DNA of 64,000 nucleotides, taken from assembly GCF_029168945.1 (NCBI RefSeq), contig NC_083604.1, positions 72,122,211 through 72,186,210 on the forward strand, in the 5' to 3' direction. How positions within the stretch are numbered: position 1 is the stretch's first letter; every line of letters starts with the position of its first letter. Below the pieces are notes generated by a model. That model had not been told where the DNA came from and did not search any database. It saw only the letters and a list, made by a program, of their open reading frames with translations. Shown piece by piece: positions 12,335 to 25,750 of the stretch. The DNA comes from Cannabis sativa. Lineage: Eukaryota; Streptophyta; Magnoliopsida; Rosales; Cannabaceae. The position numbers were made by a program, and so were the translations under genes.

Positions 12335-12610
12335 TGTAATACCCTGATAAGCCTTATGGTGAATAATTAGAGTTTTATATATATTATGGGCTAATTAAGT
12401 AATGAGTGGGATTATGATCTTACTAATCTATTGCAGCATAAATTTTAATTTTATTATAAGTAGATAAATAAGCATAATTTATTAATTACAGAGATTTATA
12501 TAGTGTATGTGAATATAATATGAGTTGTTTGTGAAATAATAATATTTTAAGGTTCGGCGACCTTCAAGGCTCGATCGGGGGCCAAAAATATCATAATAAG
12601 TTTAAGGGTT

Positions 12611-14122
12611 ATTTTCAAAAATATAGGAAAAATTATTAAGCTTATGATAAATATAGCATAAAAAGTAAATGCCATTAAATATGGCATTATCTAACCAATC
12701 AAACTAAAAATATGGTTTTTTTTTTCTAAAAAAAACCATATAAAACATTAAAAAGAAATATGAATTTATAAAAACTCATAAAAAATAAAAACTTAATTAA
12801 ATTACCATAAAAAATATAAAAATTCCTTTCATATTTTTTTTTAAATAAAATAAATAAAACTATAGTGATCGCCGAAGTTGTCATTCGTGTGGAAAAAGTC
12901 ACCAGAGTTTACTGTCGGCACCAGAAAAATCGTCGGAGTAGCCGCCGGTGCCGAGAAAGTCACTGGAGTTGCTGCCAGCGCTGAAAAAGTCGTCAGAATT
13001 AGTATCTTCGCTGGAAAAGTCACTAAGAAACTGGTTTCTTGGAAACTGGTTTCTTGGTGATTTTTCCAGTAATTTTACCGGTGAAAATGCCAAGTCCGAC
13101 GACTATTCTGGAGTTTGATGTCGGTGCCGAAAAAGTCGCCGGAGTAGTTGCCGTTGTCGAAAAAATCGCCGTAGTTATTACCGGCGTAAAAAAAATCGTC
13201 AAAATTGGCATTGTCGCCAGCAAAATCACTAGAAAAATCACCAAGAAAGTGGTTTTTACATCAAGAAACAAAAATGATATACACTGAAAAATAATTGAAA
13301 CCAGTTTCATCAATCAACCAAATAGAGAAAAAAAAATACAAAAAAAAATTACCAAGAAATTATTTTCTTGATGAAGAAAAAAAACCAGTTTCTTGGTGAT
13401 TTTTCCGGTAATTTTTTCGTCGACAACGCCAAATCTGACGAATTTCCCAGAGTTTACTGTCGGTACTGAAAAAGTCACCGGAGTAGCTGCCGGTGTATTA
13501 GTCGTCAGAGTTTCTACCAATGCTAGAAAAGTCGTCAGAATTGTCATTGTCGTCAGAAATATCACCGGAAAAATCACCAAAAAAGTGGTTTCTTCATCAA
13601 GAAACTAGAAACCAATTTCTTGGTAATTTTTTCGGCGACTATGCCAATTTTGATGACTTTTCTGAAGTTTGTTGTCGGTGTCGGAAAAGTCACTGGAGTA
13701 GCTGCTAGCGTCACAATAGTCGTCCAAATTGGCATTGTCAACGGAAAAATCACTAAGAAACCGGTTTGTGATTTTTTCAGTGATTTTTCCAGCGACAATG
13801 CTAATTCTGACGAATTTTCTTGCGCCGGCAGTAACTCCGACGACTTTTCCGTCACCGATCGCTACCCCAACGACTTTTCCGGCACCAGCAGCAAACTCCG
13901 ATGACTTTTCCGGCTTCAATTACAAATAAAACTTCCTAAACAAATAAAAACATTAAATATGGGATTTGAAAACCTAATTACATATATATGGCATATCAAA
14001 TACCATAAAATGACCTAAAAACAAAAAAAAAATACCATATAAATTGGTCAAACTTAAATGTGCCATATTTATCATAAGAACTTTTAAAATCTCATAGTAA
14101 GTGTAATTTTATTTTCAAAAAT
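12611..14122. mobile_element. Foldback unit 1 of a tandem pair
   Basis: A 1.5-kb unit with long imperfect inverted arms. The AT-rich ends (ATAGGAAAAATTATTAAG at 12623 and the inverted TTATGATAAATA block near 14060-14100) enclose arms made of short repeats around GTCGCCGGAGTAGCTGCCGG on the left and the reverse orientation on the right; the last 300 bases are close to the reverse complement of the first 300 after the AT-rich end. The spacer TTTCTTGGTGATTTTTCCGG recurs many times in both directions. Open frames appear on both strands only because the repeat lacks stops. No transposase. The superfamily is unclear; long inverted arms suggest a foldback or Mutator-derived element. Confidence 0.75.
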
Positions 14123-15620
14123 ATGGGAAAAGTTATTAAGCTTATGATAAATATGGCATAAAAAGTAAATGTCACTAAATATGGCATTATCTAACCAATC
14201 AAACTAAAAATATGGTGTTTTTTCTAAAAAAAACCATATAAAACATTAAAAAGAAATCTGAATTTAAAATTCATAAAAAATAAAAACTTAATTAAATTAC
14301 CATAAAAAATATTAAAATTCCCTTCATATTTATTTTTTTAAAAAAATAAAATAAATAAAACTATAGTGATCGCTGAAGTTGTCACTCGTGCCAGAAAAGT
14401 CACCGGAGTTTACTGTCGGCACCGGAAAAGTCATCGGAGTAGCCGTCTGCGCCGGAAAAGTCGCTGGAGTAGCTGCCGGCGCTGAAAAAGTCGTCAGAAT
14501 TAGCATTGTCGCTGGAAAAATCACCAAGAAACCGGTTTCTTGCTGAAAAAACTGGTTTTTTGGTAATTTTTCCAGTAATTTTACCGGTGACAATGCCAAG
14601 TCCGACGATTATTCTAGAGTTTGATGTCGGTGCCGAAAAAATTGCCGGAGTAGTTGCCGTTGTCGGAAAAATCGCCGTAGTTATTGCCGGCATCAAAAAA
14701 TAGTTAGAATTTGCATTGTCGCCAGCAAAATCACAAGAAAAATCACCAAAAAAGTAATTTTTACTTCAAGAAACAAAAATGATATACACTGAAAATAATT
14801 GAAACCAGTTTCAACAATCAACCAAATAGAGAAAAAAAATACAAAAAAAATTACCAAGAAATTGGTTTCTTGATGAAGAAAAAAAACCAGTTTCTTGGTG
14901 ATTTTACTGGTAATTTTTCCGGCGACAATGCCAATTCTGACAAATTTCCCAGAGTTTACTGTCGTTACTAAAAAAGCCACCAGAGTAGCTGCCAACACTA
15001 GAAAAGTCGTCAGAATTGCTATTGTCATCAGAAAAATCACCAGAAAAATCACTAAAAAAGTGGTTTCTTCATCAAGAAACCAGAAACCAGTTTCTTGGTA
15101 ATTTTTTCGGCGACTATGCCAATTCTGATGACTTTTCTGAAGTTTGTTGTCGATGCCGGAAAAGTCTCCGGAGTAGCTGCTAGCGTCACAATGGTCGTCC
15201 AAATTGGCATTGTCAATAGAAAAATCACCAAGAAACCGGTTTCTTGGTGAAGAGGTTTCTTGGTATTTTTTCAGTGATTTTTCCGGCGACAATGCCAAAT
15301 CCGACGAATTTTTCGGCGCCGGCAGCAACTCCGACGACTTTTCCGGCACCGACAGCTACTCCGGCGACTTTTCCGGCATCAGAAGCAAACTCCGGTGACT
15401 TTTTCGGCATCAATGACATATAAAACTTCCTAAACAAATAAAAACATTAAATATGGGATTTGAAAACCTAATTACATATATATGTCATATCAAATACCAT
15501 AAAAAGACCTAAAAATAAAAATAAAAAAAAAAATACCATATAAATTGGTGAAACTTAAATGTGTCATATTTATCATAAGAACTTTTAAAATCCCATAGTA
15601 AGTATAATTTTCTCAAAAAT
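14123..15620. mobile_element. Foldback unit 2 of a tandem pair
   Basis: A second copy of the preceding unit in the same orientation, starting ATGGGAAAAGTTATTAAG at 14123, exactly 1500 bases after the start of unit 1. The short sequence ATTTTCAAAAAT lies left of unit 1 (12611-12622), between the units (14111-14122) and, with a two-base insertion, right of unit 2 (15607-15620), as expected if it is the target duplication carried along. The units differ by many substitutions and small indels, so the duplication is not very recent or the units inserted separately at the same target. Confidence 0.75.
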
Positions 15621-16020
15621 CAGTGACTTTGATGGGAATATTATGGTAAGTTGATAGTATAAGTATTTGAGTAATTAGAAGTATTTAAGATTTAACCTAA
15701 TGCCCAAAAAGTAGATATTTTTAGTGACTAAAAAATGGTAAAACAACTTGTATTAATAAATTCTTTATTAATATTATTATATATTGTTATTAATAATAAT
15801 AAAAAAAAAACTTCTACTTATCAGATTATAATATATATATTAAGTTTTTATCAAAACACTTAAGAAAATAGTATGAAACGAATCCATGCTCTTCGGTGCA
15901 ACAAAATTCTCATCCCCTTCTATTTATTTTCTTTGATTTTCAATCTGAAACCTAGTGATTCAAGCCCCAGTAGTAGCTGGATCGTAAACTATTGAAGAGA
16001 GAAAGCTTAAAGTAGAGTTT

Positions 16021-17841
16021 CACTACAACATTTATCTTGTTTAGCGGCGGACCACTCTGCCGCTAATAAATTCTAATTCTACCACTATAGGCTATTAGCG
16101 GCAATAATCCCCGCTAATTGTCCACTGCTATTAAATAGTCGCCAATAATATTATTAGCGGCAGAATATGGCTCTGCCGCTAATAATATTATTAGCGACAG
16201 AATATGGCTCCGCCGCTAATAATATTATTAGCGACAGAATATGGCTCTGCCGCTAATAATATTATTAGCGGCGGGATCCTACTACTAATGTCCTGTATCG
16301 AAATTGACACAGGATATTAGCGGTGGGACCCCGCCAGTCCCGCCACTAACCGCTAATGCATTTTAAAAATAATGAAAAAAAGAATAAATTAATAAATATA
16401 TAAAAATAATAATATATAAATAAAACTAATATAAATAAATATATTATTTATTTATAAAAAAAGAAATAAATAAAGAAAAGAAAAGATTCAATGTGGTGGA
16501 TCACAGTTGTTGGCTAGCATCTGTAGTGACGCATGTGGCTTGGGTTGGGTCGTCGACGGCATTGCCTTAGGTGGCAGAGCCATGTTTGAGAAGAGAAAGC
16601 ATTCATTAAAAATTTTGATTTTCATTAATAATTTTATGTTTTATTATTTAATATATCACAATATTTACTCTAAGTTACATGAATTTTCACAAACAAAAAA
16701 AAAATTATAATGCCTTTATTGATAAAAAATTATTCTTTGATAAATACACTATAACATAAACATGCTTCAATTTTTTTTAAAAAAAAATGAGACGTGAGAA
16801 ATAGAATAACAAATTAAAATTGAGTTCCTCTGTTTTATTTTGCTTTACCATAACAATTAGCCACTCACGTACCGCCCTTCCTCACTCGCCAAAAACAAGG
16901 CTATATTAGCAATATCCTCTGCCTCAAGCGTTGCATGATTAAAGTTCTCAGATGGTAGCCAAAAGAAAACAGATCTAAAGTTAAAACAAAAAAAAAAAAA
17001 ACTATGAAGAATAAAATATATGTATACTACACAAAAATTAATTTAAATATACTTAAATATACACAAACTAATATATGTATATATGTATATATATACACAA
17101 AACTAAGATATATATATATAAATACACATTATATATAAATAGATTAAAAACCTAAAAACAATATATATCCTTAAAATTTTTAAAATATAAAAAACCATAA
17201 ATTTGAAATTTAAAAAAAAAAAAAATTACTTACATGAACTCGGTAGTGGTGATACTTGATGGTGCGTATTATTCTTGTTGGTGCGTGGTGGTACTCGGTG
17301 GTGGAGAACTCGGTAGTGGTAGTGGTGGTGGTGTTACTCAGTGGAGGAGGTGGAGAATGGTTGAGAAAGAGGGTTGAAGAGTCGAGAGTAAAAATAGGAA
17401 AAATGAGTCGGTGAGGGTATTTATAGACTTATTAGTGGTGGGGTCCGCCGCTAATGTCCCGCAGCTAATAAGTATTTAAAATGTTTGAACTGAATGGGCG
17501 GGAATTTTTCCGCTCACTTATTAGCGACGGACCTCCGCCGCTAATATTTTTTTTCAAAAAAAAAATATACTATTAGCAGCGAACCTTATTTTTTATTAAA
17601 AAAAAAAAATAGACTATTAGCGGCGGACAATAGCGGGGGACCTTCGCCAGGTCTGCCACTAATAATTTTTTTAAAAAAAAAATAAAAAATTGACTATTAG
17701 CGATAGAACTCCACCGCTAATAATTTTTTTAAAAATAAAATAAAAATAGACTATTAGCGGCGAAATTTGGAGTCCGCAGCTAATACTGCCATTCTTAGCG
17801 GCGAAGATAGCCCACCACAAATGATCAAAATTGTTGTAGTG
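16021..17841. mobile_element. Non-autonomous CACTA (En/Spm-like) element
   Basis: Ends CACTACAACA (16021) and TGTTGTAGTG (to 17841) are inverted copies with the CACTA signature. Both subterminal regions (about 16045-16360 and 17430-17820) carry many copies, in both orientations, of a TATTAGCGGCGG-like motif; at 16150-16275 these form a short tandem array with palindromic units of about 55 bp. The interior is AT-rich and has no transposase. The flanks are TTT and GTT, so the expected 3-bp duplication is imperfect. It interrupts the outer LTR. Confidence 0.9.
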
Positions 17842-18215
17842 GTTAGTTTTGTTTTAAGTTGAAAAATATTTGTTTTATATGTTGACTTTGTGATTTAGAG
17901 TAGTTATAGGGATTGTAATTTCATGAACCTATTTTTGGTTTGCTAAGGGACTAGTTTCGATGTTTACTTGTTGAATTTGAGGTAGTTTGGACTTAGAAAT
18001 CGAGTTTGAGCTTTTAAAGCTGAAAGCCCGAGCTTTAATGGAATTTTCTATTTAAGGGCTTGTTTTTAATTTTTATTACATTGGACTATTGTATATATGA
18101 TATATATATATATGTGTCTTATGAAGTTTGGAATGATTTAGTTAGGTTTAGAGCTATTTTAGAGGGTTTAAAGTTGAGGAAAATCGTGTTTTAGACTATT
18201 TAGAACCAGAATTCT

Positions 18216-20448
18216 TGTAACACCCTAACTAATTTAGGCGTATTACGTGAATTTTTAAACGTACTGTGCAGCTCGTTGCTAATCAACGAGGTTTATGGAA
18301 AAACGTGATTAATTAAAATTTTGCTTTTTCATTAACTTATAAACCATTTTGCAAAAAGTCACGGGATCCCGATTTATAAAATATTTACAAACGTTTTCAC
18401 TGTTCAACTTTTACATCAAAATACAGTCGTCTAACGACAATTACAAAATCTCAGCCGTGCTGTCCCGAGGATCGTACGCTCCAGGCCTAACCGCCCCGAC
18501 ATGTACAACCCCATAAGCTCGCTCACGGTCCATCAGCAACTGCCTTGCCTTTACCTACACATGAACGTAAACTGTGAGTCGACAGACTCAGTAAGAAAAG
18601 CATACTAAAATCATACATAAAACTGACTGCCGTGTCCAACACGATACTGAGTCCCGCTACTGCCATGTCCAACATGGTACTGAGCACTACTGCCATGTCC
18701 AACATGGTACTGAGTTTTGAACGTTCAGGGGACGGCACTATTGACAAGTATCCTCCTGATCGGTCGAACCGGTCATACTCCGGCTGCTGGTCATACTCCA
18801 GCCTGTACCGACGGGATAGGTCAATAGCACTGAACCACCAACCAGTGTCAGCCTGATCGGTCGAACCGGTCATACTCCGGCTGCTGGTCATACTCCAGCC
18901 TGTACCGACGTGACAGGGTTGGGTGGTTCGAAGCCTAAATACATATCTAATGTAAACTAACAGGCTTCCTACATGCACGCTAAACATGTAATCTACATAT
19001 GCATACTGTTATACTAATCTTACGGATTCGATTTCGGGTGTGCTTAGGTCAACCTGACTGGAACTGAAGCTGAACGGCGGATTACTGGCTCCTAAACCAT
19101 AAAAACCACAACGCTATAAGTGACACGCTAAATCACTTCCCGGGGACTAAAACTCGAAACTAAAAGTTTCCCTATCGATAAAAAGCATGGCAATACCCCT
19201 AAAAACCCAAAAACGAGGAAAACTAGGGTTCTGAAAAATCCCCCATCCGGAAGTCCGGTTGCCCAACCGGAATTCCGGTTCTGGGAAAATTCAGGACCCC
19301 ATCCGGAATTCCGGATGCTCAACCGGAATTCCGGTTCCTCGCAGGCAGCAAGCAAAAATTCACATATCTTGACCAATTCGAACCCAATTGATCCCAAACT
19401 TTCCAGACCTCCTCTATAGGTCCCAAATAACAATTCTAGAGCATCAAACCTACCCAGAAATCCCACATGCTAAATTCACCATTGGAGCTCAAGCTTTGAG
19501 TTCCAAACTCAAGCTTGAGCAAACCACCAAAACCAGCATGCAAACCAACATAATTCAACATAACTAAGCATAATCTAACCTCTGCAAACTAACAAGAACA
19601 ACAGCAACAACACAGAAACTAAACATGGCATTTTCTCACAAAAATCATCAATTTTCACATATAATTTAAAAGCTTGAACAATCTAGCTACTCATGCATCA
19701 TACAACTCATTTAACATCAAAAATCATGCTTTGAACAACATAAATCAACAACAAAACACAGCAGAAACAACTCTCAAAAATCACATGCATTATCATCCAT
19801 TTTCATCATTTTTCTTCAAGAATTTAAGGAGAAAGGGACTAGGAAACACATACCACAACAAGGGATCACAATTAGGATGAATTAGCTTTGAGAATTGAAG
19901 GAAAAACCCAGCTTTGCACCCCAAAGTTCCCAGCCGAAAGTGAAGAGGAAAGAGAGAGAGTTTTCTTTGAAAATTTTTCTATTTTTTCTAAGTGTTGAGA
20001 AATGAGGGAAATTAAAAGAAACTTGTCATATAACTAAACTTATTTCAGCCAACTCAACATAACCAAATAATATTTAATTTCCATTTACAAAAATCACATA
20101 AGACAAAATATTAATGGGGCAAAAAGACCATTTTGCCCCTCCACCATAAAATCACATAATTCATACTAAAGGGGTATTTTCTTGGGACATTCTAAATTCC
20201 CGGCCATTCCCGACATTCCCAATGTCTAAAACCCGTCCCCAAAATACTAACATACTAAGTTGTGATCTCTACTGAGCCAAACGCCGCGTTCCAAAATACC
20301 GGACACCGGAAATGCGAAATATAAAAACTGCTAATAACATACTCATGCATATCTGAATTCCATAAATAAATTATTTAAATAGCTATAAATAATTTCCTGA
20401 TTAACATAAATAACTGCTAATTTCCAAATTAACTAAGCGGGCTTTACA
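18216..20448 (-). mobile_element. 3' LTR (main copy) of the inner gypsy element
   Basis: 2233 bp, from TGTAACACCC (18216) to GCGGGCTTTACA (20448) on the plus strand. It is nearly identical to the 5' LTR apart from a cluster of differences at 18590-18930. Open frames seen inside it, such as those near 18523-18987 and 19128-19466, are not genes. Confidence 0.92.
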
Positions 20449-20987
20449 ATTCTGGATGGTACCAACTGGAATTCCGTTTGGTCAATTTTTAGGAAAAGTC
20501 AAATTTTATATTTTGGCCATAACCTTTTACTCAGGTGTCTGTTTTAGACAATCTATCTACCAATTCAAAGCTTGCAACGAGCTTTTCAATATGGTCTATG
20601 TTTTAGAGATAGAATTGTATTTTATTTTAGGGTGTTTTTACCACAAAGTTTGGTAGAAAACCCTAGATTATTTTATGCGAGTATTAGGCAGTGATTTAGA
20701 ATATACACTTATCAATGTACCGTTGTTGTGACATAGGGCTCAGGATTGTTGATCATTCTCCATACAGGTCAGCCAACATACCTGAACAGAGACTTAAGGT
20801 AAGAAAAGTATGATGTACCACATGGCATGACAGATTTCTTGATTGCTGATTGTCTGATTATGCAATGGCAATGTGGTTGTGATATACGAGCTCGTCTGAT
20901 TAGATGATGTGATACATTGGTACCAAGTTGTGGCACGGGCTCACTTGATTAGGTGATATAATCTACTCAGACACCTTTTATTATGTG
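20449..20987. repeat. Duplicate of the element's right flank lodged in its 3' LTR
   Basis: Positions 20449-20973 appear identical to 28255-28779, the DNA right of the element (the ATTCT duplication plus the last 520 bp of the outer LTR). Then come about 14 bp of unrelated filler (20974-20987), after which LTR sequence resumes for 97 bp up to the polypurine tract. An intact element would not contain this flank. Confidence 0.88.
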
Positions 20988-21084
20988 TCTGAATTCCATA
21001 AATAAATTATTTAAATAGCTATAAATAATTTCCTGATTAACATAAATAACTGCTAATTTCCAAATTAACTAAGCGGGCTTTACA
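20988..21084 (-). mobile_element. 97-bp start of the 3' LTR next to the polypurine tract
   Basis: Matches 20352-20448 without visible difference and ends GCGGGCTTTACA at 21084. The adjacent CTATCCCCCCCTTAA (21086-21100) is the polypurine tract on the minus strand, the priming site for plus-strand DNA. Confidence 0.88.
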
Positions 21085-21085
21085 A

Positions 21086-24000
21086 CTATCCCCCCCTTAA
21101 AAGGATTTCGTCCCCGAAATCTAACCTGAATAACTCTGGATATTGAGCTCGCATATCTGACTCAAGCTCCCAGGTGGCTTCTTCCACCTTACTGTTTCTC
21201 CAGAGAACCTTGACCAACGCTATGGTCTTATTCCGAAGGACTTTATCCTTTCTATCCAGGATCTGCACTGGCTGTTCCTCATAGGACATATCTGACTGAA
21301 GCTGAAGGCTCTCATAACTGATTATATGAGAGGGGTCTGAAACGTATTTTCTCAACATTGAGACATGAAATACGTTGTGCACTGCTGATAAAGCTGGAGG
21401 CAATGCTAACCGATATGCCACTTGACCTATCTTCTCGAGAATCTCGAAAGGTCCTGTAAATCTAGGGCATAACTTGCCTCTTTTCCCGAAACGTTTAATC
21501 CCCTTCATCGGAGATACTCGTAAAAACACATGGTCCCCTACTCGGAACTCAACATCTCGACGTTTCGGATCTGTGTAACTCTTCGTCCGCTCACAGGAGG
21601 CAAGCATTCTAGCTTTAATCTTCTCTATTGCCTCATTGGTCCGCCGAACCGACTCGGACCTAGATATGTCCTCTCCCCTGTCTCATCCCAGTGGATAGGG
21701 GATCTGCACTTCCTACCGTACAACAGTTCATAGGGTGCCATTCCTATTGTACTCTGATAACTGTTGTTGTACGAAAACTCTATTAACGGTAGGTATTTAT
21801 TCCATGAACCCTCAAAGTCCATAACACAGGCTCTCAGCATATCCTCCAATATCTGAATTGTCCTTTCGGACTGACCATCTGTCTGAGGATGAAATGTTGT
21901 CTTGAATTTTAGCTTCGTACCCATTGCCGTTGCAAACTTTGCCAAAATTTGGAGGTGAATTTCGGATCCTGTCCGAAACTATAGACTTCGGTACCCCGTG
22001 AAGTCTCACTATCTCACGACATATAACTCGCCAACCGATCCACCTGTAAACGTTGTCTGACGTGAGAAAATGAGCAGATTTCGTAAATCGATCTACCACT
22101 ACCCAGATGGAGTCATACATACCCGTGGTCCTAGGTAACCCGACCACAAAATCCATAGAAATATCCTCCCATTTCCATTCTGGTAGGGTTAGAGGCTGCA
22201 ACAACCCTGCTGGTCTCTGATGTTCAGCCTTGATCTGCTGACACGTGAGGCATCTCGAAACGAATTCTACCAAATTCTTCTTCATACCGCTCCACCAGAA
22301 GTACGGTTTCAAATCTTGGTACATCTTGGTGGTGCCGGGATGTAGAGAATATGGAATAGAATGAGCCTCCTCAAAGATCTCGTTCCTCAAGTCCACACTG
22401 TTCGGGACGCAAACCCTGGCTTTATACAAAAGCATCCCATTATACGACCTTTGAAAAGTCCTTGGCTTGACCGGCCAATACCTCATCTCGGATCTTCACT
22501 AACTCCGGATGCGTCGTTCGAGCAACCTTTATTCTTTCTAACGGATCGGATTGCAGCGTTAAGTTGTGAAGCTGACCTACCACAAACTCAATGCTGGACC
22601 TGACCATATCCTCTGCTAGCTGAGGTGAGATCTGAACCATGCTAGCCACTTGCCCGGGACCCTTTCTACTCAGGGCGTCGGCCACTACATTGGCTTTCCC
22701 GGGATGGTAAAGAATCTCACAATCATAATCCTTCACTAGTTCCAACCAACGCCTCTGTCTCATGTTCAAATCTTTCTGAGTAAAGAAATACTTGAGACTC
22801 TTATGGTCGGTATAGATCTCGCACTTCTCACCATACAAGTAATGCCGCCAAATCTTCAGTGCAAAAACCACTGCGGCCAATTCTAAATCATGAGTCGGGT
22901 ATCGCTGTTCATAATCCTTTAGCGACGGGAGGCGTAAGCGATAACCCGATCGGCTTGCATCGATACGCACCCCAAACCCTGTTTGGATGCGTCACAATAG
23001 ACCACGAACTTCTCCTTGTCCGAAGGCAAAGCTAGTACGGAGCGGTAATCAACCTCTGTTTCGGCTCACGAAAACTAGCTTCGCATTTATACGACCGGAT
23101 AAATCGCCGATTCTTCTTTGTAAGTTCGGTTAGGGGCATTGAAATTTTGGAGAACCCCTCCACGAACCTACGGTAATACCCGGCTAATCCCAAAAGCTTC
23201 GATCTCTCGTCCTTGTCTTCGGTCTCGGCCAATCACGACGGATTCAATCTTCCCGGGATCCACCTTGATCCCATCTTTACTCACTATGTGCCCTAGGAAG
23301 GACACCCGAGACAACGAACTCACATTTCTTGAACTTGGCGTAGAGTCTATGTTCTCGAAGTCGTTGCAGTACCATCTGAAGATGTAACTCATGCTCCTCT
23401 TCTGACTGAGAGTACACGAGGATGTCGTCGATAAACACAATTACACAGAGATCGAGGAAATCCTTGAATACTCCGTTCATCGAGTCCATGAATGCTTTGC
23501 GGGAGCATTGGTTAGTCCGAATGACATAACCGGGGAACTCGTAGTGTCCATATCTAGTGCGGAAAGCCGTCTTTGGAATGTCCTCCTCTCGGATCCTCAA
23601 CCGATGATAACCCGAACGGAGATCAATCTTAGAAAAGACCGTCTTCCCTGAAGCTGATCGAACAAGTCATCGATCCTAGGTAATGGATATTTATTCTTCA
23701 CCGTCAGCTTGTTCAACTCTCTGTAGTCGATGCACATCCTCATAGAGCCATCCTTCTTCTTCACGAACAAAACCGGGGCTCCCCAAGGTGACACACCGGG
23801 CCGAATGAACCCTATGTCAAGGAACCCACAGGAGCTGAATCTTTAACTCCTTAAGTTCGAGTGGAGCCATCCTATACGGGGCTTTGGAAAGCTGGATCCA
23901 CCCACGGTGCCAAGTCAATCACGAAGTCAATCTCCCGTGAGGTGGTAATCCCGGAAGTTCTTCGGGAAAAACGTCCAAAAATTCCCGAACCACGGCGATG

Positions 24001-25750
24001 TCCTCTCGGCCGAGATGGTGTACGGCCGAGTGGTGTCCACCACCACGGCCGAAACCCTAAGCACCCACCGTGCAATAATTCTCTCGCCGACATAGCCGAG
24101 ATCACGGGATCCGAGATCCACGAACCGAACCCACAAATACGAACGGTTCTTCACTTTCCGGTTGGAAGACCACCATCTTCCTCTTGCAATCAATGCTCGC
24201 CGAATATTTAGATAGGAAATCCATTCCTAACATAATATCAAATTCGACTAAGCTCATCTCTATCGGATCGGCGCTCAACTCTCTACCATCTATCTGATCG
24301 GCATAGACCTAATCCACCTATTGGAGATAACCAATTCTCCGTAGGGTAACGGGGTTCCAAACCCTGACTCATATCTATCAAAGGGTCTACCCAACTTACT
24401 AAAGACTCTGGCCGCCACATAAGAACGTGTAGCCCGAATCAAACGACCTTTGAATAAAACGAGTCGTTAATAAGAATCGACTGTAACAGGCGATGGGCCG
24501 GCATCTGCATCGGCTGCGTGATCGCGAATACCACCGGCTGGAGTGGGCATCGGCTGGAGCTCTCGGTGCCTCCGGCCGGAGCCGGGGACATTCCCTCTTG
24601 AAGTGCCGGGCATGCCACAATGGAAGCATCCACCGCCCCTTGCACTCTCCCCGATGATGCCTCTTGCGGATAGGGCACTCGGGATAGGAGAAGCGAGTCT
24701 CATTACCACCAGGACGACTCCTGCAGTGCGGTTCCCCCGGAACCTCTTGTTCGACTCGAGCCGCCGGAAGCGTGGGTGCCCTCTTCCTCGATCAATGGCC
24801 GAACCACTACTCCCTGCCGAAGCCCGATGCGGGAGGGTAGGAGCTCCGCCACCAACCGAGTGCTTGTTGCATCCGACATACATCCCACTGCGCCTCGGCT
24901 CGCGGTGCCTTCTCCACCATCCGGCGTAGGTGGTGCCGTCGTCGGTGGTAATCATCGGGTCATGCCTGATCTTGGGATTCAACCCGTCCAGATACTTCTC
25001 CTTTCTATTGAAGTCGGTCGGCACAATACCCGAGGCTAACCTCGCCAACCGGTCAAACTGAGTAGTATACTCAGTGACACTCATGTTCTCCCGCTGAGTC
25101 AGGTGAACGAATTCCTTTCTCTTGGCGCTTCTAACCGCCTCGTTGTAGTACTTCGCGTTGAAAAGTTCCTGGAACCTCTCCTAAGTCATGGTGGTGACAT
25201 CATGAATCTGAGACACCATGTCCCACCATACCGGGGCATCCTCACAGGCCCGAAATGTGGCGCACACCACTCTGTCGTTGCGGTGACACCCATAAAGTTC
25301 AAGATTCGGTGATCACCGTAAGCCACTGCTCGGCTTTCGACACATGCGGACCTCCCGGGAATACCAGAGGTGCTTGCTTCCGAACCGCTCATATAAAGGT
25401 TCCAATACGTGGGCCGCCACTACCATCTCGGCACAGGCGGCAGGGGCGGTGCCGCCGGAACTGCGGCACCGGAACTGCAGGAGCACCTCGCTGTCTCAAC
25501 CTACGTATCTCGAGGTCTTGCTCTTCGATTCGGCTTGCATCTCCGCAAACCGTAACTCCCGAGTTCGGGGCTCACGATCGAGCTGGGGGAGCTGGGCGGC
25601 CTGTGGCGGGTTCTCATCACCCCGACCACGAGCCTGCCTCGGGGACCTCTACCTCGGCCCCCAGCAGGTGGGGGAAGCCGAGGCTCCCTCTCCCTGATTC
25701 GACCCCACTGAGTTGCCTCGACTCCTGGTAGTCCGCCTGGCGTCCATCTA
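21086..25750 (-). pseudogene. Gypsy gag-pol, frameshifted
   Basis: On the minus strand from 25750 downward: gag (about 25750-24400, with EYTTQFDRLARLASG and a CCHC knuckle near 24640-24590 broken by a frameshift), protease region (about 24200-23870), reverse transcriptase (about 23820-23170, with the FIDDILVYS catalytic motif), RNase H (about 23110-22640, with [10 protein letters not shown]), integrase (about 22490-21620, with the HHCC-type CLTCQQIKAEH and DGQSERTIQ) and a chromodomain-like tail (21607-21086, with VEEATWELE). At least ten frame changes separate these blocks, so no full polyprotein can be made as the sequence stands. Domain order is normal for Ty3/gypsy. Several frame breaks lie at CAG/CTG or CC/GG-rich spots, which may reflect read errors instead of decay. 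Confidence 0.9.

Noticed and set aside
12841..15437. Many overlapping 60-218-codon frames on both strands
   Set aside because: All fall in the foldback repeat arms, which lack stops in several frames; no independent start context or family similarity.
18523..19466. Frames of 154 and 112 codons in the gypsy LTR, with near copies at 26339-27367
   Set aside because: They lie within LTR non-coding sequence, are disrupted or altered between the two LTRs, and match no protein family.
20456..20656. A 66-codon frame present twice (also 28262-28462)
   Set aside because: The identical copies reflect the duplicated flank, not a conserved gene; the sequence is outer-LTR DNA.
24543..25731. Plus-strand frames opposite gypsy gag
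   Set aside because: GC-rich antisense shadows of the minus-strand gag region.
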